Origin: Pseudomonas putida
GTDB lineage: Bacteria; Pseudomonadota; Gammaproteobacteria; Pseudomonadales; Pseudomonadaceae
DNA length: 64,000 nt
Direction of reading: 5' to 3'
NCBI RefSeq assembly: GCF_030159595.1
Contig: NZ_BSKJ01000009.1
Location: 62,001-126,000 of the forward strand
Of this stretch, positions 24,372-32,739 are shown piece by piece. Every line of letters begins with the position of its first letter. Position 1 is the stretch's first letter. A program made the translations under genes and the position numbers. The notes beneath the pieces were generated by a model. It did no database searches. It was not told the origin of the DNA and saw only the letters and a list, made by a program, of their open reading frames with translations.

Positions 24372-25634
24372 TCAGATCACAGCCCGCTCGATTACACGCT
24401 CACCCTTGGCAAAGCGGGCGTAAAGAAACGGCGACAGGTCAAGTGAGCGAAACTCCGCGTAGATAATCTGCTCCGCGATCCCGCGCCCAACAGCCGGCCC
24501 CTGTTGCGAACCATGGCCGGAAGACCCATTGCTGAAGTGGAAGTTAGACACCACGTCATGAGGGCCAATCACGACGTTGTAGTCGAAGGTATTGAAGTCG
24601 TAATGACCGATCCAACTGTCGATGACCTCCACATCGCTGAACTGCGGAATACGGTGGGAAAGTATGGGGTGAATCTTCTTCTCCCAAATACCCGATTCAG
24701 CGGTGAAATCATCGTAATCGACGGTTTCATCCTCGCCCAATGGCGGGCAGCCAACCAGGTAATCATCGCCAAATTGGCGGAAGTGGACCCCAGTAGGGTC
24801 GATGGTGAGTGGCAGGTCACGATCCAGCGGGTGTTTTGCACGGAAGATGTAGGTATACCGCCGTTTAGGCTGGATATCGAGTTCAAGATCAGCCATGGCG
24901 GCGATTTGACCCGCACGGGTTCCCGCCGCATTGACGATATGGCCTGCCTTGATGACCTCACCTGATGCCAGCGTGACATGGGTTACCTTATTGCCTGTAC
25001 GGCCAATGGCAACCACCTTGTTGCGGACATAATCCACGCCACGTTCAATCGATTTCTTGATCAACCACTCCACCATCAGAGGCGCGTTGTAGTAGCCCTC
25101 GTCCTGCGTGTTCAGGCTACCCGCTTCAATATCGTCCAGCCGATAGAACGGATATTCAGCAGCGATCGCCTTTCGATCCACCATACGCGTACCGGCACCA
25201 TTCTCCGCTTGAACTTTCTGATCCCGCTCGAGCACGGATGTGAGATCGGTATTATCGGAAAGGTAGAGATAGCCGAAATTGCGGATCGGGAGATCTGGTA
25301 TTGCGGGATCTCCACCCAGGTTTTGACGGAATGACTTCACAAATTCGGCGGCAAACTGACCGATTCTGACATTGATAGGGTTCGCAAACTGCTGCCGCAT
25401 GCAGTTGTTCGATGCGCCGGTCTGTGACTTGGCGAATGTGGTGTCTGGTTCGACAACCAGAACTTTACCCTTGAAGTCGGGGTTCGACGCCAGAAACCAG
25501 GCAGTGCATGCCCCCATGGTGGCGCCGCCGATAATGACGACATCATAAGTACCCTGCTTCGGGGTAGTCTCGGTCTGCGGAAGATTTATCTGCCAGGAAG
25601 CGTCTTTTGACGATGAGTTTTGCTGGTAGGCCAT
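24372..25634 (-). CDS. FAD-dependent oxidoreductase, DAO family
   Basis: Flavoprotein of 420 residues. The dinucleotide-binding motif YDVVIIGGATMGACTAWFLA starts at about residue 30, followed by the acidic strand end VLVVEPD. Other DAO-family features are GYLYLSD, VNAAGTRAGQIA before the middle, and near the C-terminus FSNGSSGHGSQQGPAVGRGI, the usual FAD/substrate turn. Members oxidise amino acids, sarcosine-type secondary amines or hydroxy acids. There is no covalent-FAD Cys motif and no second subunit next door. The substrate cannot be assigned. The N-terminal 25 polar residues look non-conserved. Confidence 0.8.
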   Translation of the reverse strand: MAYQQNSSSKDASWQINLPQTETTPKQGTYDVVIIGGATMGACTAWFLASNPDFKGKVLVVEPDTTFAKSQTGASNNCMRQQFANPINVRIGQFAAEFVKSFRQNLGGDPAIPDLPIRNFGYLYLSDNTDLTSVLERDQKVQAENGAGTRMVDRKAIAAEYPFYRLDDIEAGSLNTQDEGYYNAPLMVEWLIKKSIERGVDYVRNKVVAIGRTGNKVTHVTLASGEVIKAGHIVNAAGTRAGQIAAMADLELDIQPKRRYTYIFRAKHPLDRDLPLTIDPTGVHFRQFGDDYLVGCPPLGEDETVDYDDFTAESGIWEKKIHPILSHRIPQFSDVEVIDSWIGHYDFNTFDYNVVIGPHDVVSNFHFSNGSSGHGSQQGPAVGRGIAEQIIYAEFRSLDLSPFLYARFAKGERVIERAVI

Positions 25635-25764
25635 GTTATTTCTCAGCGGGTTAGTGGTTTCCGCTGTTATGAAGCCAGATTAAATTGCCTCGCACTAACC
25701 AGAAATATTAAGCCCAGCCAGTAGCGATGCTACAGGCTGAGGGCGCTCCAAAAAAAGCCAGCAC

Positions 25765-25951
25765 ATGCCTCTGGACGGTCAGTCTGTTACAGGCATCACC
25801 CCGGCAGCCAAACAACAAGGGAAGTACATCGCCAACGACATTGGTCGACGCTTGAAGGGCAAGCCCGCTGATGCGCCCTTCAACTATCAGCATCGGGGCA
25901 ACCTGGCCACCTTCGGTCGCAGGGGCTATCGTTGTCTGTCTGGGCAACGAC
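25765..25951 (+). pseudogene. Remnant of a type-II NADH dehydrogenase gene
   Basis: The frame from 25765 encodes VTGITPAAKQQGKYIANDIG and PFNYQHRGNLATFGR, the characteristic late segment of Ndh-type FAD/NAD oxidoreductases (APAAxQQGxxVA and FxYxHxGxLATIGR). At about 25919 the similarity moves to the next frame (AGAIVVCLGN), so there is a frameshift as well as loss of the first ~300 codons. It lies just upstream of the DUF533 gene and is not a leader of it. Confidence 0.6.
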
Positions 25952-25971
25952 TACCGACCGAGGGCGGTGCC

Positions 25972-26664
25972 ATGAACACCAGTGATCTACTCGAACAGTT
26001 GCTTCGTGCCGGGCAACGCTCGCAAACACAACAAGGAAGCGGTGGCCTGTCCTCGCAAGACGGCCTGGGCGGCTTGCTGGGTGGGCTGCTTGGCGGCGGC
26101 AGTGCAACGGGCGGCCTTGGTGGTCTACTGGGTGGCCTGTTGGGCGGTGCTGGCGGCGCTACTCAAGGGCGCTCAACGGGTGGCACGAATTACGCCGCCC
26201 TGGCGTCGTTGGGCATGATGGCGTTCCAGGCCTATCAAAGCTGGCAGCGCAGCCAGGCAGCAGCACCGCAACAGGCCGTACGCACGGTCGATCAATTATC
26301 CGGCCCCGAGGCCGAAGATCACAGCCATGCAGTGTTGCGCGCACTGATCGCGGCAGCCAAGGCTGACGGTCGCATCGACCAGCAAGAAGAACAGCTGATA
26401 TACGCCGAAATCAAACGTCACACCAGCGACCCGCAACTCCAGCAATGGCTGGATGAGGAAGTCAGCAAGCCACTCGACCCTGCCGAGGTGGCACAGTCGG
26501 CCCAGGACCCGGCCATGGCCGCGGAAATGTACCTGGCCAGCGTGATGCTGGTGGATGATCAGCAGCCCGCCGAGCGAGCCTACCTGGACGAACTGGCCAG
26601 CGCACTGCAAATCGATCCGACATTGCAGGTGCACCTGGAGCAACAGGCCAAGGGTAGCCAGTAA
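25972..26664 (+). CDS. DUF533 / TerB-like protein (YebE family)
   Basis: Protein of 230 residues. After a short N-terminal helix comes a Gly/Leu repeat region, residues ~27-65, built from GLGGLLGGLLGG units. Then a hydrophobic segment (NYAALASLGMMAFQAYQSWQ) and a TerB-like acidic helical domain from about residue 115, with ALIAAAKADGRIDQQEEQLI carrying the D-x-D-x-R-I-D signature. This is the DUF533 architecture of E. coli YebE, predicted to be membrane-associated and stress-linked, though the biochemical role is not known. The ATG at 25972 is used; the longer frame upstream is ndh remnant. Confidence 0.82.
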   Translation: MNTSDLLEQLLRAGQRSQTQQGSGGLSSQDGLGGLLGGLLGGGSATGGLGGLLGGLLGGAGGATQGRSTGGTNYAALASLGMMAFQAYQSWQRSQAAAPQQAVRTVDQLSGPEAEDHSHAVLRALIAAAKADGRIDQQEEQLIYAEIKRHTSDPQLQQWLDEEVSKPLDPAEVAQSAQDPAMAAEMYLASVMLVDDQQPAERAYLDELASALQIDPTLQVHLEQQAKGSQ

Positions 26665-26680
26665 CTACCCTCCACGGCCT

Positions 26681-27397
26681 CTACTTGCTGGCGATCGACT
26701 GAGTAGCCAGCGGACAGCTCTGGGCGTTAAGAAAACGCGATGTTTTCAGCCAGTCCTGCTGCGGGTAATAGGCGAACACATAGCTACCGCGTTGCAGTGT
26801 CTCGATCAGCTTGCCGGCAATGGCCGGCCGAACAGCAGGGCACCCCTGGCTGCGCCCCAGGCGACCAAGCCCGGGCACGACCTTGGGGTCGGCATACGCG
26901 GCAGCATGCATGACTATCGCCCGCGACATGCTGTTGTCATTGAACCCTGGTTCCAGCCCCTGCAGGCGCAGCGAGCGACCGTGCTTGCCACTGTAGGTCT
27001 GACCGGTCTCATACAGGCCGATAGACGACTGGTAGCTGTTCGGTGCGTTGGAGAACGCCGTCGGCACATCCGCGCCGCTGTTCTTGCCATGGGCGACCCA
27101 TTCCTCGAACAACAGCTTCCTGGCGCGCAGGTCGAATACCCACAGGCGTTTGTCACGCGAGGCCTTGGAGTAATCGATCACCGTCAGCAACTTGTCCGCG
27201 TCGCTGTGGCTGGCGCATGCGTAGGCGGTAAGTGCCAAGGCCAGGGTCGAAAGGCTGGCGTTCGGCGCCAACTGCTGCAGCTCGGCGGCGCTAGGCAGGG
27301 ATTGCGCGTGGGCGGCATGCCAGGCGCTGAGGAAAAACAGGCCAATACTGGCCAACGAGCGCCGCGCGGCTCCTCGCAATGGTTTGAAGATCGACAT
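26681..27397 (-). CDS. Murein L,D-transpeptidase catalytic-domain protein (YkuD_2 type)
   Basis: Exported protein of 238 residues with a signal peptide in the first ~31 (SLASIGLFFLSAWHAAHAQ). The C-terminal catalytic region shows MHAAAYADP and GLGRLGRSQGCPAVRP, where the Cys of SQGCP is the expected nucleophile and the earlier His the partner. This is the pattern of the YkuD_2 family found in many Pseudomonas. A role in peptidoglycan crosslinking or attachment is expected but not shown. It is followed upstream on the same strand by a second, classical L,D-transpeptidase, so the two may act together. Confidence 0.82.
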   Translation of the reverse strand: MSIFKPLRGAARRSLASIGLFFLSAWHAAHAQSLPSAAELQQLAPNASLSTLALALTAYACASHSDADKLLTVIDYSKASRDKRLWVFDLRARKLLFEEWVAHGKNSGADVPTAFSNAPNSYQSSIGLYETGQTYSGKHGRSLRLQGLEPGFNDNSMSRAIVMHAAAYADPKVVPGLGRLGRSQGCPAVRPAIAGKLIETLQRGSYVFAYYPQQDWLKTSRFLNAQSCPLATQSIASK

Positions 27398-27482
27398 GGA
27401 CTACCCTGATGAAAAACTGGCCGTTGTTGCCTTGATTGCAGCCAAAAGCGGCTACTTTGCTTGATTCCTGCAGCATTGCCGA

Positions 27483-28517
27483 TCATTTCTTGACCAATGG
27501 TTTAACTTCTTCACTGCCCTCGGTGCTGATCACCGTGAATTTTCCATCGCTGCGGGTATCCCGGGTAGACGCCCAGTCGGTAATAACCAGCATCGTGCCA
27601 ACGTCCATCGCGGCGCGTAGATGACGGCGGAATTCCGGGTTGATGTTCAATTGGCCCAGTTGCTCATAGGGCGTGCTCCCGTACTCCGGGTTACTCAAGC
27701 CCACCACCGACCAACGCAAGGGTAGCGCGCCATCGAGCGCCAGGGTGGATGGCTTTTGCAGCAGGGAATACACCGCCATTCCACTGCGATGCTGGCTGCC
27801 TTCAAGCGAAAGGGCTGGCGCCGAGCCAATCAACTGGCCACCGCGAAACACATAGGCGCGCACGTCGGCGCGGCTGATCAGGATCGACATTGGCCCTGCT
27901 GTCGGGTATGGGTCGTTCCAGAACTGTTGATTGCTCAATACCAAGGGGCCTTGGGCTTTGCCATCGCTGACCGTGGGCGCCAGCACCCCGGGGTGGTAGA
28001 CCTCCACCGGTGCACTGTGGGTGTCGGAAACGATGACCGTGGTCGAACTGAAACCAGTGACTTCGTACAGCTTCCTGGCAAAGTCCATCGGCAGCCGCAC
28101 GCAACCATGGGAGGCGGGGTACCCCGGCAGATGGCCAGCGTGCAGGGCAATACCGTCCCACGTCAGGCGCTCCATGTAGGGCATCGGGGCGCTGTTGTAG
28201 AGGCTGGATTTATGCTCGACCTTTTTCTGCAGGATGCTGAATACCCCGGTGGGGGTTTCCCGGCCTGGCTTGCCGCTGCTCACAGTGCTGACGCCGATGG
28301 CGATGCCATTGCGATACACATAGGTCCGTTGCTCGGTAAGGCTGACCACAACGGTCACTGGGCCCACCGGCGAGACTTGGGGGTACCAGAGAAACTGGCC
28401 AGGCTTGAGGCTGTCGAGCTGGCTCCTGAGTTGGGCCGGGGTCGGCACCTGCAGGGGTGTCGCCTCGACCAAGGCGGCAGCCAGTAACAGACCCAGTCCG
28501 AGCGGTACATGCAACAT
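27483..28517 (-). CDS. L,D-transpeptidase (YkuD) with a degenerate second domain
   Basis: Periplasmic enzyme of about 344 residues. Signal peptide MLHVPLGLGLLLAAALVEA; the start at 28517 has GGGGGG 7 nt before it, and an ATG five codons earlier is an alternative. The YkuD domain (about 55-175) has TPTGVFSIL and the catalytic HAGHLPGYPASHGCVRLP. The region from about 215 to 280 repeats the first half of that domain (MSILISRADVRAYVFRGGQL ... GMAVYSLLQK) without the His/Cys centre. Such enzymes make 3-3 crosslinks or attach proteins to murein. It is on the same strand as the YkuD_2 gene, 85 nt upstream of it. Confidence 0.84.
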   Translation of the reverse strand: MLHVPLGLGLLLAAALVEATPLQVPTPAQLRSQLDSLKPGQFLWYPQVSPVGPVTVVVSLTEQRTYVYRNGIAIGVSTVSSGKPGRETPTGVFSILQKKVEHKSSLYNSAPMPYMERLTWDGIALHAGHLPGYPASHGCVRLPMDFARKLYEVTGFSSTTVIVSDTHSAPVEVYHPGVLAPTVSDGKAQGPLVLSNQQFWNDPYPTAGPMSILISRADVRAYVFRGGQLIGSAPALSLEGSQHRSGMAVYSLLQKPSTLALDGALPLRWSVVGLSNPEYGSTPYEQLGQLNINPEFRRHLRAAMDVGTMLVITDWASTRDTRSDGKFTVISTEGSEEVKPLVKK

Positions 28518-28614
28518 CGAATAGCCCCCCATAGAACCCTGCCGTCAGCTTAGTCGGAACATTCCCCGCAAAGCCACCCGTTCAATGCGTCAACCCGCGC
28601 GGGTGGTAACAACT

Positions 28615-28632
28615 GTGCACAAAAATGTGCAC
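28615..28632. promoter_or_regulatory. GTGCAC tandem palindromes
   Basis: GTGCAC-AAAAAT-GTGCAC: two copies of a 6-bp palindrome 12 nt apart, with a third GTGCAC at 28757-28762 just before the NCS1 start. Possible operator half-sites; no regulator is assigned. Confidence 0.3.
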
Positions 28633-28731
28633 GAACTTCCCACTTCAAGGCCTGACTCGCACCGACAAAAGGCGGTAGAACGGCGCAAAAACCGCGAATT
28701 CCACAAAAGTCACGGGTTGGTACGAATCTTG

Positions 28732-28743
28732 TTTGTATACAAA
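28732..28743. promoter_or_regulatory. GntR-type palindromic operator upstream of the NCS1 permease
   Basis: TTTGTATACAAA is a perfect 12-bp palindrome 37 nt before the permease ATG. Sites of the form TTGTATACAA are typical for GntR/FadR-family repressors. No GntR gene is in the window, so the regulator would be elsewhere. Confidence 0.5.
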
Positions 28744-28780
28744 TCTAACAATAAAAGTGCACAACCATCATGGAGTCCCG

Positions 28781-30301
28781 ATGGCGTCGATTTCACGTTC
28801 CGATGTTGGCCAACTTGATGCCCTCCCCGCCGATACGACCGAGCCCGGTCAACTGGCGTTGAGCCCGCGCCTTTACAGTGCCGACCTTGCACCCACCCGC
28901 GCGGCCAATCGCACATGGGGGCGCTACAGCCTGTTTGCGCTGTGGACCAACGATGTGCACAACATCGCCAACTACTCCTTCGCCATCGGCCTCTTCGCCC
29001 TGGGCATGAGCGGCGCGCAAATCCTTACCGCCTTCGCGCTCGGCGCGCTGGTGATCTACGGCCTGATGAACCTGTCCGGCTACATGGGCCAGAAAACCGG
29101 CCTGCCCTACCCCGTCATGTGCCGGATCAGTTTCGGCATCCATGGTGCGCAGATCCCGGCCCTGATCCGCGCGGTGATCGCTATCGCCTGGTTCGGCATC
29201 CAGACCTACCTCGCCTCGGTCGTGTTGCGCGTTCTGCTGACCGCCATCGTGCCGGACCTCAAGGCCTACGATCAGAACGCGATCCTTGGCCTGTCAACGC
29301 TGGGCTGGGTCACCTTCCTCGGCATCTGGTGCGTGCAGGTGGCGATCTTCGCCTACGGCATGGAGATGGTGCGCCGCTTCGAGTCCATCACCGGGCCGAT
29401 CATCCTGGTCGCTTTCGCCTGCCTCGCGGGCTGGATGTACTGGCGCAGCGGCCTGTCGATTTCGTGGTCCAGCGGCAACGCGCCGACCGGCTCGACAATG
29501 TGGCTGAAAGTGCTCGGCGCCGCCGCGTTGTGGGTCTCGCTGTACGGCACCATGATCCTCAACTTCTGCGACTTCACCCGTAACTGCCCGGACCGGCGCA
29601 CCATCAGCGTGGGCAACTTCTGGGGCCTGCCAGTGAACATGCTCGGCTTCGCGCTGATCGCCGTGGTGCTTGCCGGTGCGCAGTTCAGCATCGACGGCAA
29701 GCTGGTGCAGAGCCCGACCGAAATCGTCGCCGCCATCCCCAACACCGCCGGCCTGGTGCTGGCCTGCCTGGCCTTCCTGATCGTCACCGTGGCGGTGAAC
29801 ATCATGGCCAACTTCGTCGCCCCAGCCTATGTGCTCGCCAACCTGGCACCGAACCTGCTGAACTTCCGCCGCGCGGGCTTGCTCAGCGCCGGCATCGCGG
29901 TGGTGATCCTGCCTTGGCACCTGTACAACAGCCCATCCGTGATCGTGTATTTCCTCGGCGGCCTGGGCGCCCTGCTCGGCCCGTTGTACGGCATCATCGT
30001 CACCGACTACTACCTGGTGCGGCGCAGCCGGGTGAACCTGCCGCAGCTGTACAGCGAAAGCACCGAGGCCGCCTACCACTACAACGGCGGGGTCAACCTG
30101 CGTGCCGTAGCGGCATTCATCCCCGCTGCACTGATCGCCATCGTGCTGGCGCTGGTGCCGGCGTTCGATACGCTGTCGCAGTTCTCCTGGTTCTTCGGGG
30201 CAGGTTTGGGCGGGTTGATTCATTACACCATTGCCAACCGCAGTGCCAGGTATGCCGACGTTTCCGGTGAAAGCATTGCGGTGGATAGCGCGCAGCACTG
30301 A
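28781..30301 (+). CDS. NCS1-family nucleobase/hydantoin/allantoin permease
   Basis: Inner-membrane transporter of 506 residues with about 12 membrane segments and a polar N-terminus of ~45 residues. NCS1 signatures are LFALWTNDVHNIANYSFAIG in helix 1, GLPYPVMCRISFGIHGAQIP, IAWFGIQTYLAS in helix 3, NFCDFTRNCPDRRTISVGNF, and LGPLYGIIVTDYYLVRR near the end. The ATG at 28781 has GGAG 5 nt upstream. The family takes up uracil, cytosine, allantoin or hydantoins with Na+ or H+; the long N-terminus and DYYLVRR motif fit the allantoin/hydantoin branch. No catabolic genes adjoin it, so substrate is open. Confidence 0.87.
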   Translation: MASISRSDVGQLDALPADTTEPGQLALSPRLYSADLAPTRAANRTWGRYSLFALWTNDVHNIANYSFAIGLFALGMSGAQILTAFALGALVIYGLMNLSGYMGQKTGLPYPVMCRISFGIHGAQIPALIRAVIAIAWFGIQTYLASVVLRVLLTAIVPDLKAYDQNAILGLSTLGWVTFLGIWCVQVAIFAYGMEMVRRFESITGPIILVAFACLAGWMYWRSGLSISWSSGNAPTGSTMWLKVLGAAALWVSLYGTMILNFCDFTRNCPDRRTISVGNFWGLPVNMLGFALIAVVLAGAQFSIDGKLVQSPTEIVAAIPNTAGLVLACLAFLIVTVAVNIMANFVAPAYVLANLAPNLLNFRRAGLLSAGIAVVILPWHLYNSPSVIVYFLGGLGALLGPLYGIIVTDYYLVRRSRVNLPQLYSESTEAAYHYNGGVNLRAVAAFIPAALIAIVLALVPAFDTLSQFSWFFGAGLGGLIHYTIANRSARYADVSGESIAVDSAQH

Positions 30302-30385
30302 ACGCTGCCAACAACCCGCCCTGGCCAGTCGACGGATCAAGCCGGGGCAGTTACGCTGGCGCTTTCCACCTGCACGGAAGCGCCA

Positions 30386-30775
30386 GTGAAAGAGGCATAC
30401 CAAGGAAGCTGCCTGTGCGCAGCGATCAGTTACCTGCTACTTACCCCACCCAAGGCAGTAAGCCATTGCCACTGCAGCCAGTGCCGCAAAAGCCACGCGG
30501 CCGCATTCGCCTCATACGGCAGCGTTCCGCGCAACAGGCTGCGAATACTGCGCGGCGCGACTAGCCTCAAGGCGTTTGCCTCCTCCCCCACAGTAGTGCG
30601 CGAGTTTTGCGCCGAGTGCGGCTCAAGCCTGTTCTGGTCACGCACCCAGGGTGAGTTTGCCGATTGGGTTTCGATAGCGCTGGGCACGCTTGATACACCG
30701 TTTCTGCCCAAGAAGCAGAAACACGTTCATGTCGATTCTGCTGCCCCCTGGTACACAGCCTGTAGTGCTGACTGA
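30386..30775 (+). CDS. GFA-family (CENP-V/S-hydroxymethylglutathione synthase-like) protein
   Basis: Zinc-binding protein of 129 residues. The Cys ligands are all present: GSCLCAAISY near residue 8, HCHCSQCRKSHAAAFASYG at about 27, and EFCAECGSSLFW at about 73. The fold is that of Gfa, first described for glutathione-formaldehyde adduct formation, though most members have unknown substrates. The start is a GTG at 30386. Short intergenic distances leave it as a single gene between the NCS1 permease and an AraC regulator. Confidence 0.82.
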   Translation: MKEAYQGSCLCAAISYLLLTPPKAVSHCHCSQCRKSHAAAFASYGSVPRNRLRILRGATSLKAFASSPTVVREFCAECGSSLFWSRTQGEFADWVSIALGTLDTPFLPKKQKHVHVDSAAPWYTACSAD

Positions 30776-30925
30776 CCAGCTTTGCGGTTAATCCGAAACC
30801 CCACAAAGCCAGTACCATCCAATACGATGGTCAGGCCACTCCCTGATTGAGCAATCACGGCTAGGCACTTCGATGCCTGAACAACGGATGCTAGCGCTCA
30901 CCGCACCTTCCGGAGATTCCGTTCG

Positions 30926-31795
30926 TTGACTGACTCACAGCACAACCCTACCTACGCAAAACGGTTCGAAGCCGTACTTGCCTACATCGACAGCCACCTT
31001 GAAGGCGACCTGTCGGTGAATGCCCTGAGCCGCATCGCCAACTTCTCGGCGTTTCACTTTCATCGGCAATTCACGGCATACATGGGCGTTCCGGTTACAC
31101 GGTATGTGCAACTGATGAGGCTTCGACGTGCGGCGCATCAGCTGGTCGCCTCGCCCGCAACGCCGGTACTGGAAGCCGCATTCGGCGCTGGCTTCGAAAG
31201 CCCCGAAGCCTTTTCCAGGGCGTTCAAGCGTGCCTTCGGCATGGCGCCGAGCGTTTTTGCCAAGGCGCCGAACTGGCAGGCCTGGAGTGCGGTATTCGTT
31301 GTTCCTCACCTTTCCAGGAGTATCACCATGCAGATCCGTATCGTGGATTTCGCCGAAACCCGCGTGGCCGCGCTTGAGCACCGAGGGGCGCCAAGCCTGG
31401 TCGGCGAAAGCGTCGCGCGCTTTCGCCAATGGCGCATGCACAGTGGCCAGTCGCCCGTGGCCAGCAGCCGCACCTTCGGCATCCCCTACGACAACCCCGA
31501 CACCACGCCGGCCCACGCCTTTCGCTTTGCCGTTTGTGGCGAGCTGGACGAGGCCGTAAAGCCCAATGATTTCGGCGTGCACGAACGGGTCATCCCGGCG
31601 GGGCGTTGTGCCGTGATTCGGCATACCGGCTCACCTGACTACATTGGTGAGACCATCTACCCGCTTTATCGGGACTGGTTGCCGTCCAGTAATGAAGAGC
31701 TGCGGGATCATCCGTTGTTCTTTCAGTACCTGAGTGTGTATCCGGAAACGCCGCTGGAGCAGTGGCAGACGGATGTCTATGTGCCGCTGAAGTAG
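30926..31795 (+). CDS. AraC-family regulator with GyrI-like effector domain
   Basis: Regulator of 289 residues. Unusually for AraC proteins, the double HTH is N-terminal (residues ~10-110: LSVNALSRIANFSAFHFHRQ, GAGFESPEAFSRAFKRAFGM). A GyrI-like/SOUL-type small-molecule domain follows (~135-288: QIRIVDFAETRVAALEHRGA, AGRCAVIRHTGSPDYIGE). This is the Rob/SoxS-fused-to-GyrI architecture found in multidrug or stress regulators. The start is a TTG at 30926, preceded by a GGAG about 11 nt upstream. No obvious target gene lies beside it. Confidence 0.83.
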   Translation: MTDSQHNPTYAKRFEAVLAYIDSHLEGDLSVNALSRIANFSAFHFHRQFTAYMGVPVTRYVQLMRLRRAAHQLVASPATPVLEAAFGAGFESPEAFSRAFKRAFGMAPSVFAKAPNWQAWSAVFVVPHLSRSITMQIRIVDFAETRVAALEHRGAPSLVGESVARFRQWRMHSGQSPVASSRTFGIPYDNPDTTPAHAFRFAVCGELDEAVKPNDFGVHERVIPAGRCAVIRHTGSPDYIGETIYPLYRDWLPSSNEELRDHPLFFQYLSVYPETPLEQWQTDVYVPLK

Positions 31796-32013
31796 CCGGA
31801 GATAGTTTTGGTGCCGGCCCCGAACAATCCCATTGTAAATAAATACTCAAGGCCGGCGCACCAGCTCTCCAGCGCCGTCCTTGTTTTTATACACTTTCGA
31901 AATTACACCCTAATTTTTCGTAGCTTCCCAGGCTAGCAGAAGGCCTTACCAGCATGCATCAGTGCCTGGCATGAGACCACAGCACTCAGCGCCACTCACA
32001 ACATCACCCTATC
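31796..32013. other. Intergenic gap at the left edge of the AT-rich island
   Basis: No gene is supportable. Composition changes here from GC-rich core sequence to the AT-rich island that extends to about 35.7 kb, so the left junction of the acquired segment probably lies here. Confidence 0.4.
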
Positions 32014-32739
32014 TCAAAAAAGATATTTGTACTCATACTTATAACTCACCTCCCTCTCCACCCCTAACTTATCTTTGAACCTTAAAACAGCCTGTGTAAC
32101 CTCCCCTTGACTAACGTATGAGTCATACATCATACCCACAGAGAAATCCAGATAATCCGAGTAGTAAAATGCAAACTTCATGGCGGACTTAAAAGAATCC
32201 GACTGAGTCCCCGAAGAACAGTCGATTCTAAAAATTTTCCCAGGCAACGCCGAATAAAAATCTGCCGCCTTTCGTGCCGCTCCACGGACGCACTGATACA
32301 AGCTTCTCACCTCCCCCCCCGAGTAATCCTTGCTCCGCTGAGCAAAGGTGAATTTTTGCGGCGGAAAGTCTCCATCAACACCCTGCGCAGAGTAATCCAG
32401 TGAAAGCAATTCACCGCGACTATCAAGCGTAGCAAAACCGTGATACGCAAAGAGATTAGACACTGGCTTATCAAGAATCATTGAATGCGTAACTAAAAAA
32501 CCATTCTCAGATGAAACTACAGACCTCGTAGTCTTACCAATCAAAGTCAAATCGTATGTCACAGAAATAAAATTAGAACTACCAAGCGCTGCCTCTGGAT
32601 CTTTCAGCAATTGCTGGCGAAGACCTTCTGACATTTTAAAATTTTGCGGCACCGCCTTTGAATCAACCGCAAAGATCGGAGAACTTAATATAGTTGCACT
32701 TAAAAAGGCAGGAATGACAATCAGCTTACCTTTCATCAT
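32014..32739 (-). CDS. Hypothetical exported protein of the dusA island
   Basis: Unrecognised protein of 241 residues with a signal peptide (KLIVIPAFLSATILSSPIFA). The mature part is mixed alpha/beta with a single Cys pair (YQCVRGAARKAAD and FRIDCSSGTQSD), as expected for a periplasmic disulfide. The start at 32739 (ATGATG) overlaps the end of the upstream gene by 14 nt, so the two are translationally coupled and likely work together. Codon use is AT-rich, unlike core genes on either side, pointing to transfer. Function unknown. Confidence 0.65.
   Translation of the reverse strand: MMKGKLIVIPAFLSATILSSPIFAVDSKAVPQNFKMSEGLRQQLLKDPEAALGSSNFISVTYDLTLIGKTTRSVVSSENGFLVTHSMILDKPVSNLFAYHGFATLDSRGELLSLDYSAQGVDGDFPPQKFTFAQRSKDYSGGEVRSLYQCVRGAARKAADFYSALPGKIFRIDCSSGTQSDSFKSAMKFAFYYSDYLDFSVGMMYDSYVSQGEVTQAVLRFKDKLGVEREVSYKYEYKYLF

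Noticed and set aside
26022..26170. Repeated Gly-Leu DNA pattern as a possible tandem repeat array
   Set aside because: It is the coding sequence of the GLGGLLGG region of the DUF533 protein, a usual feature of the family.
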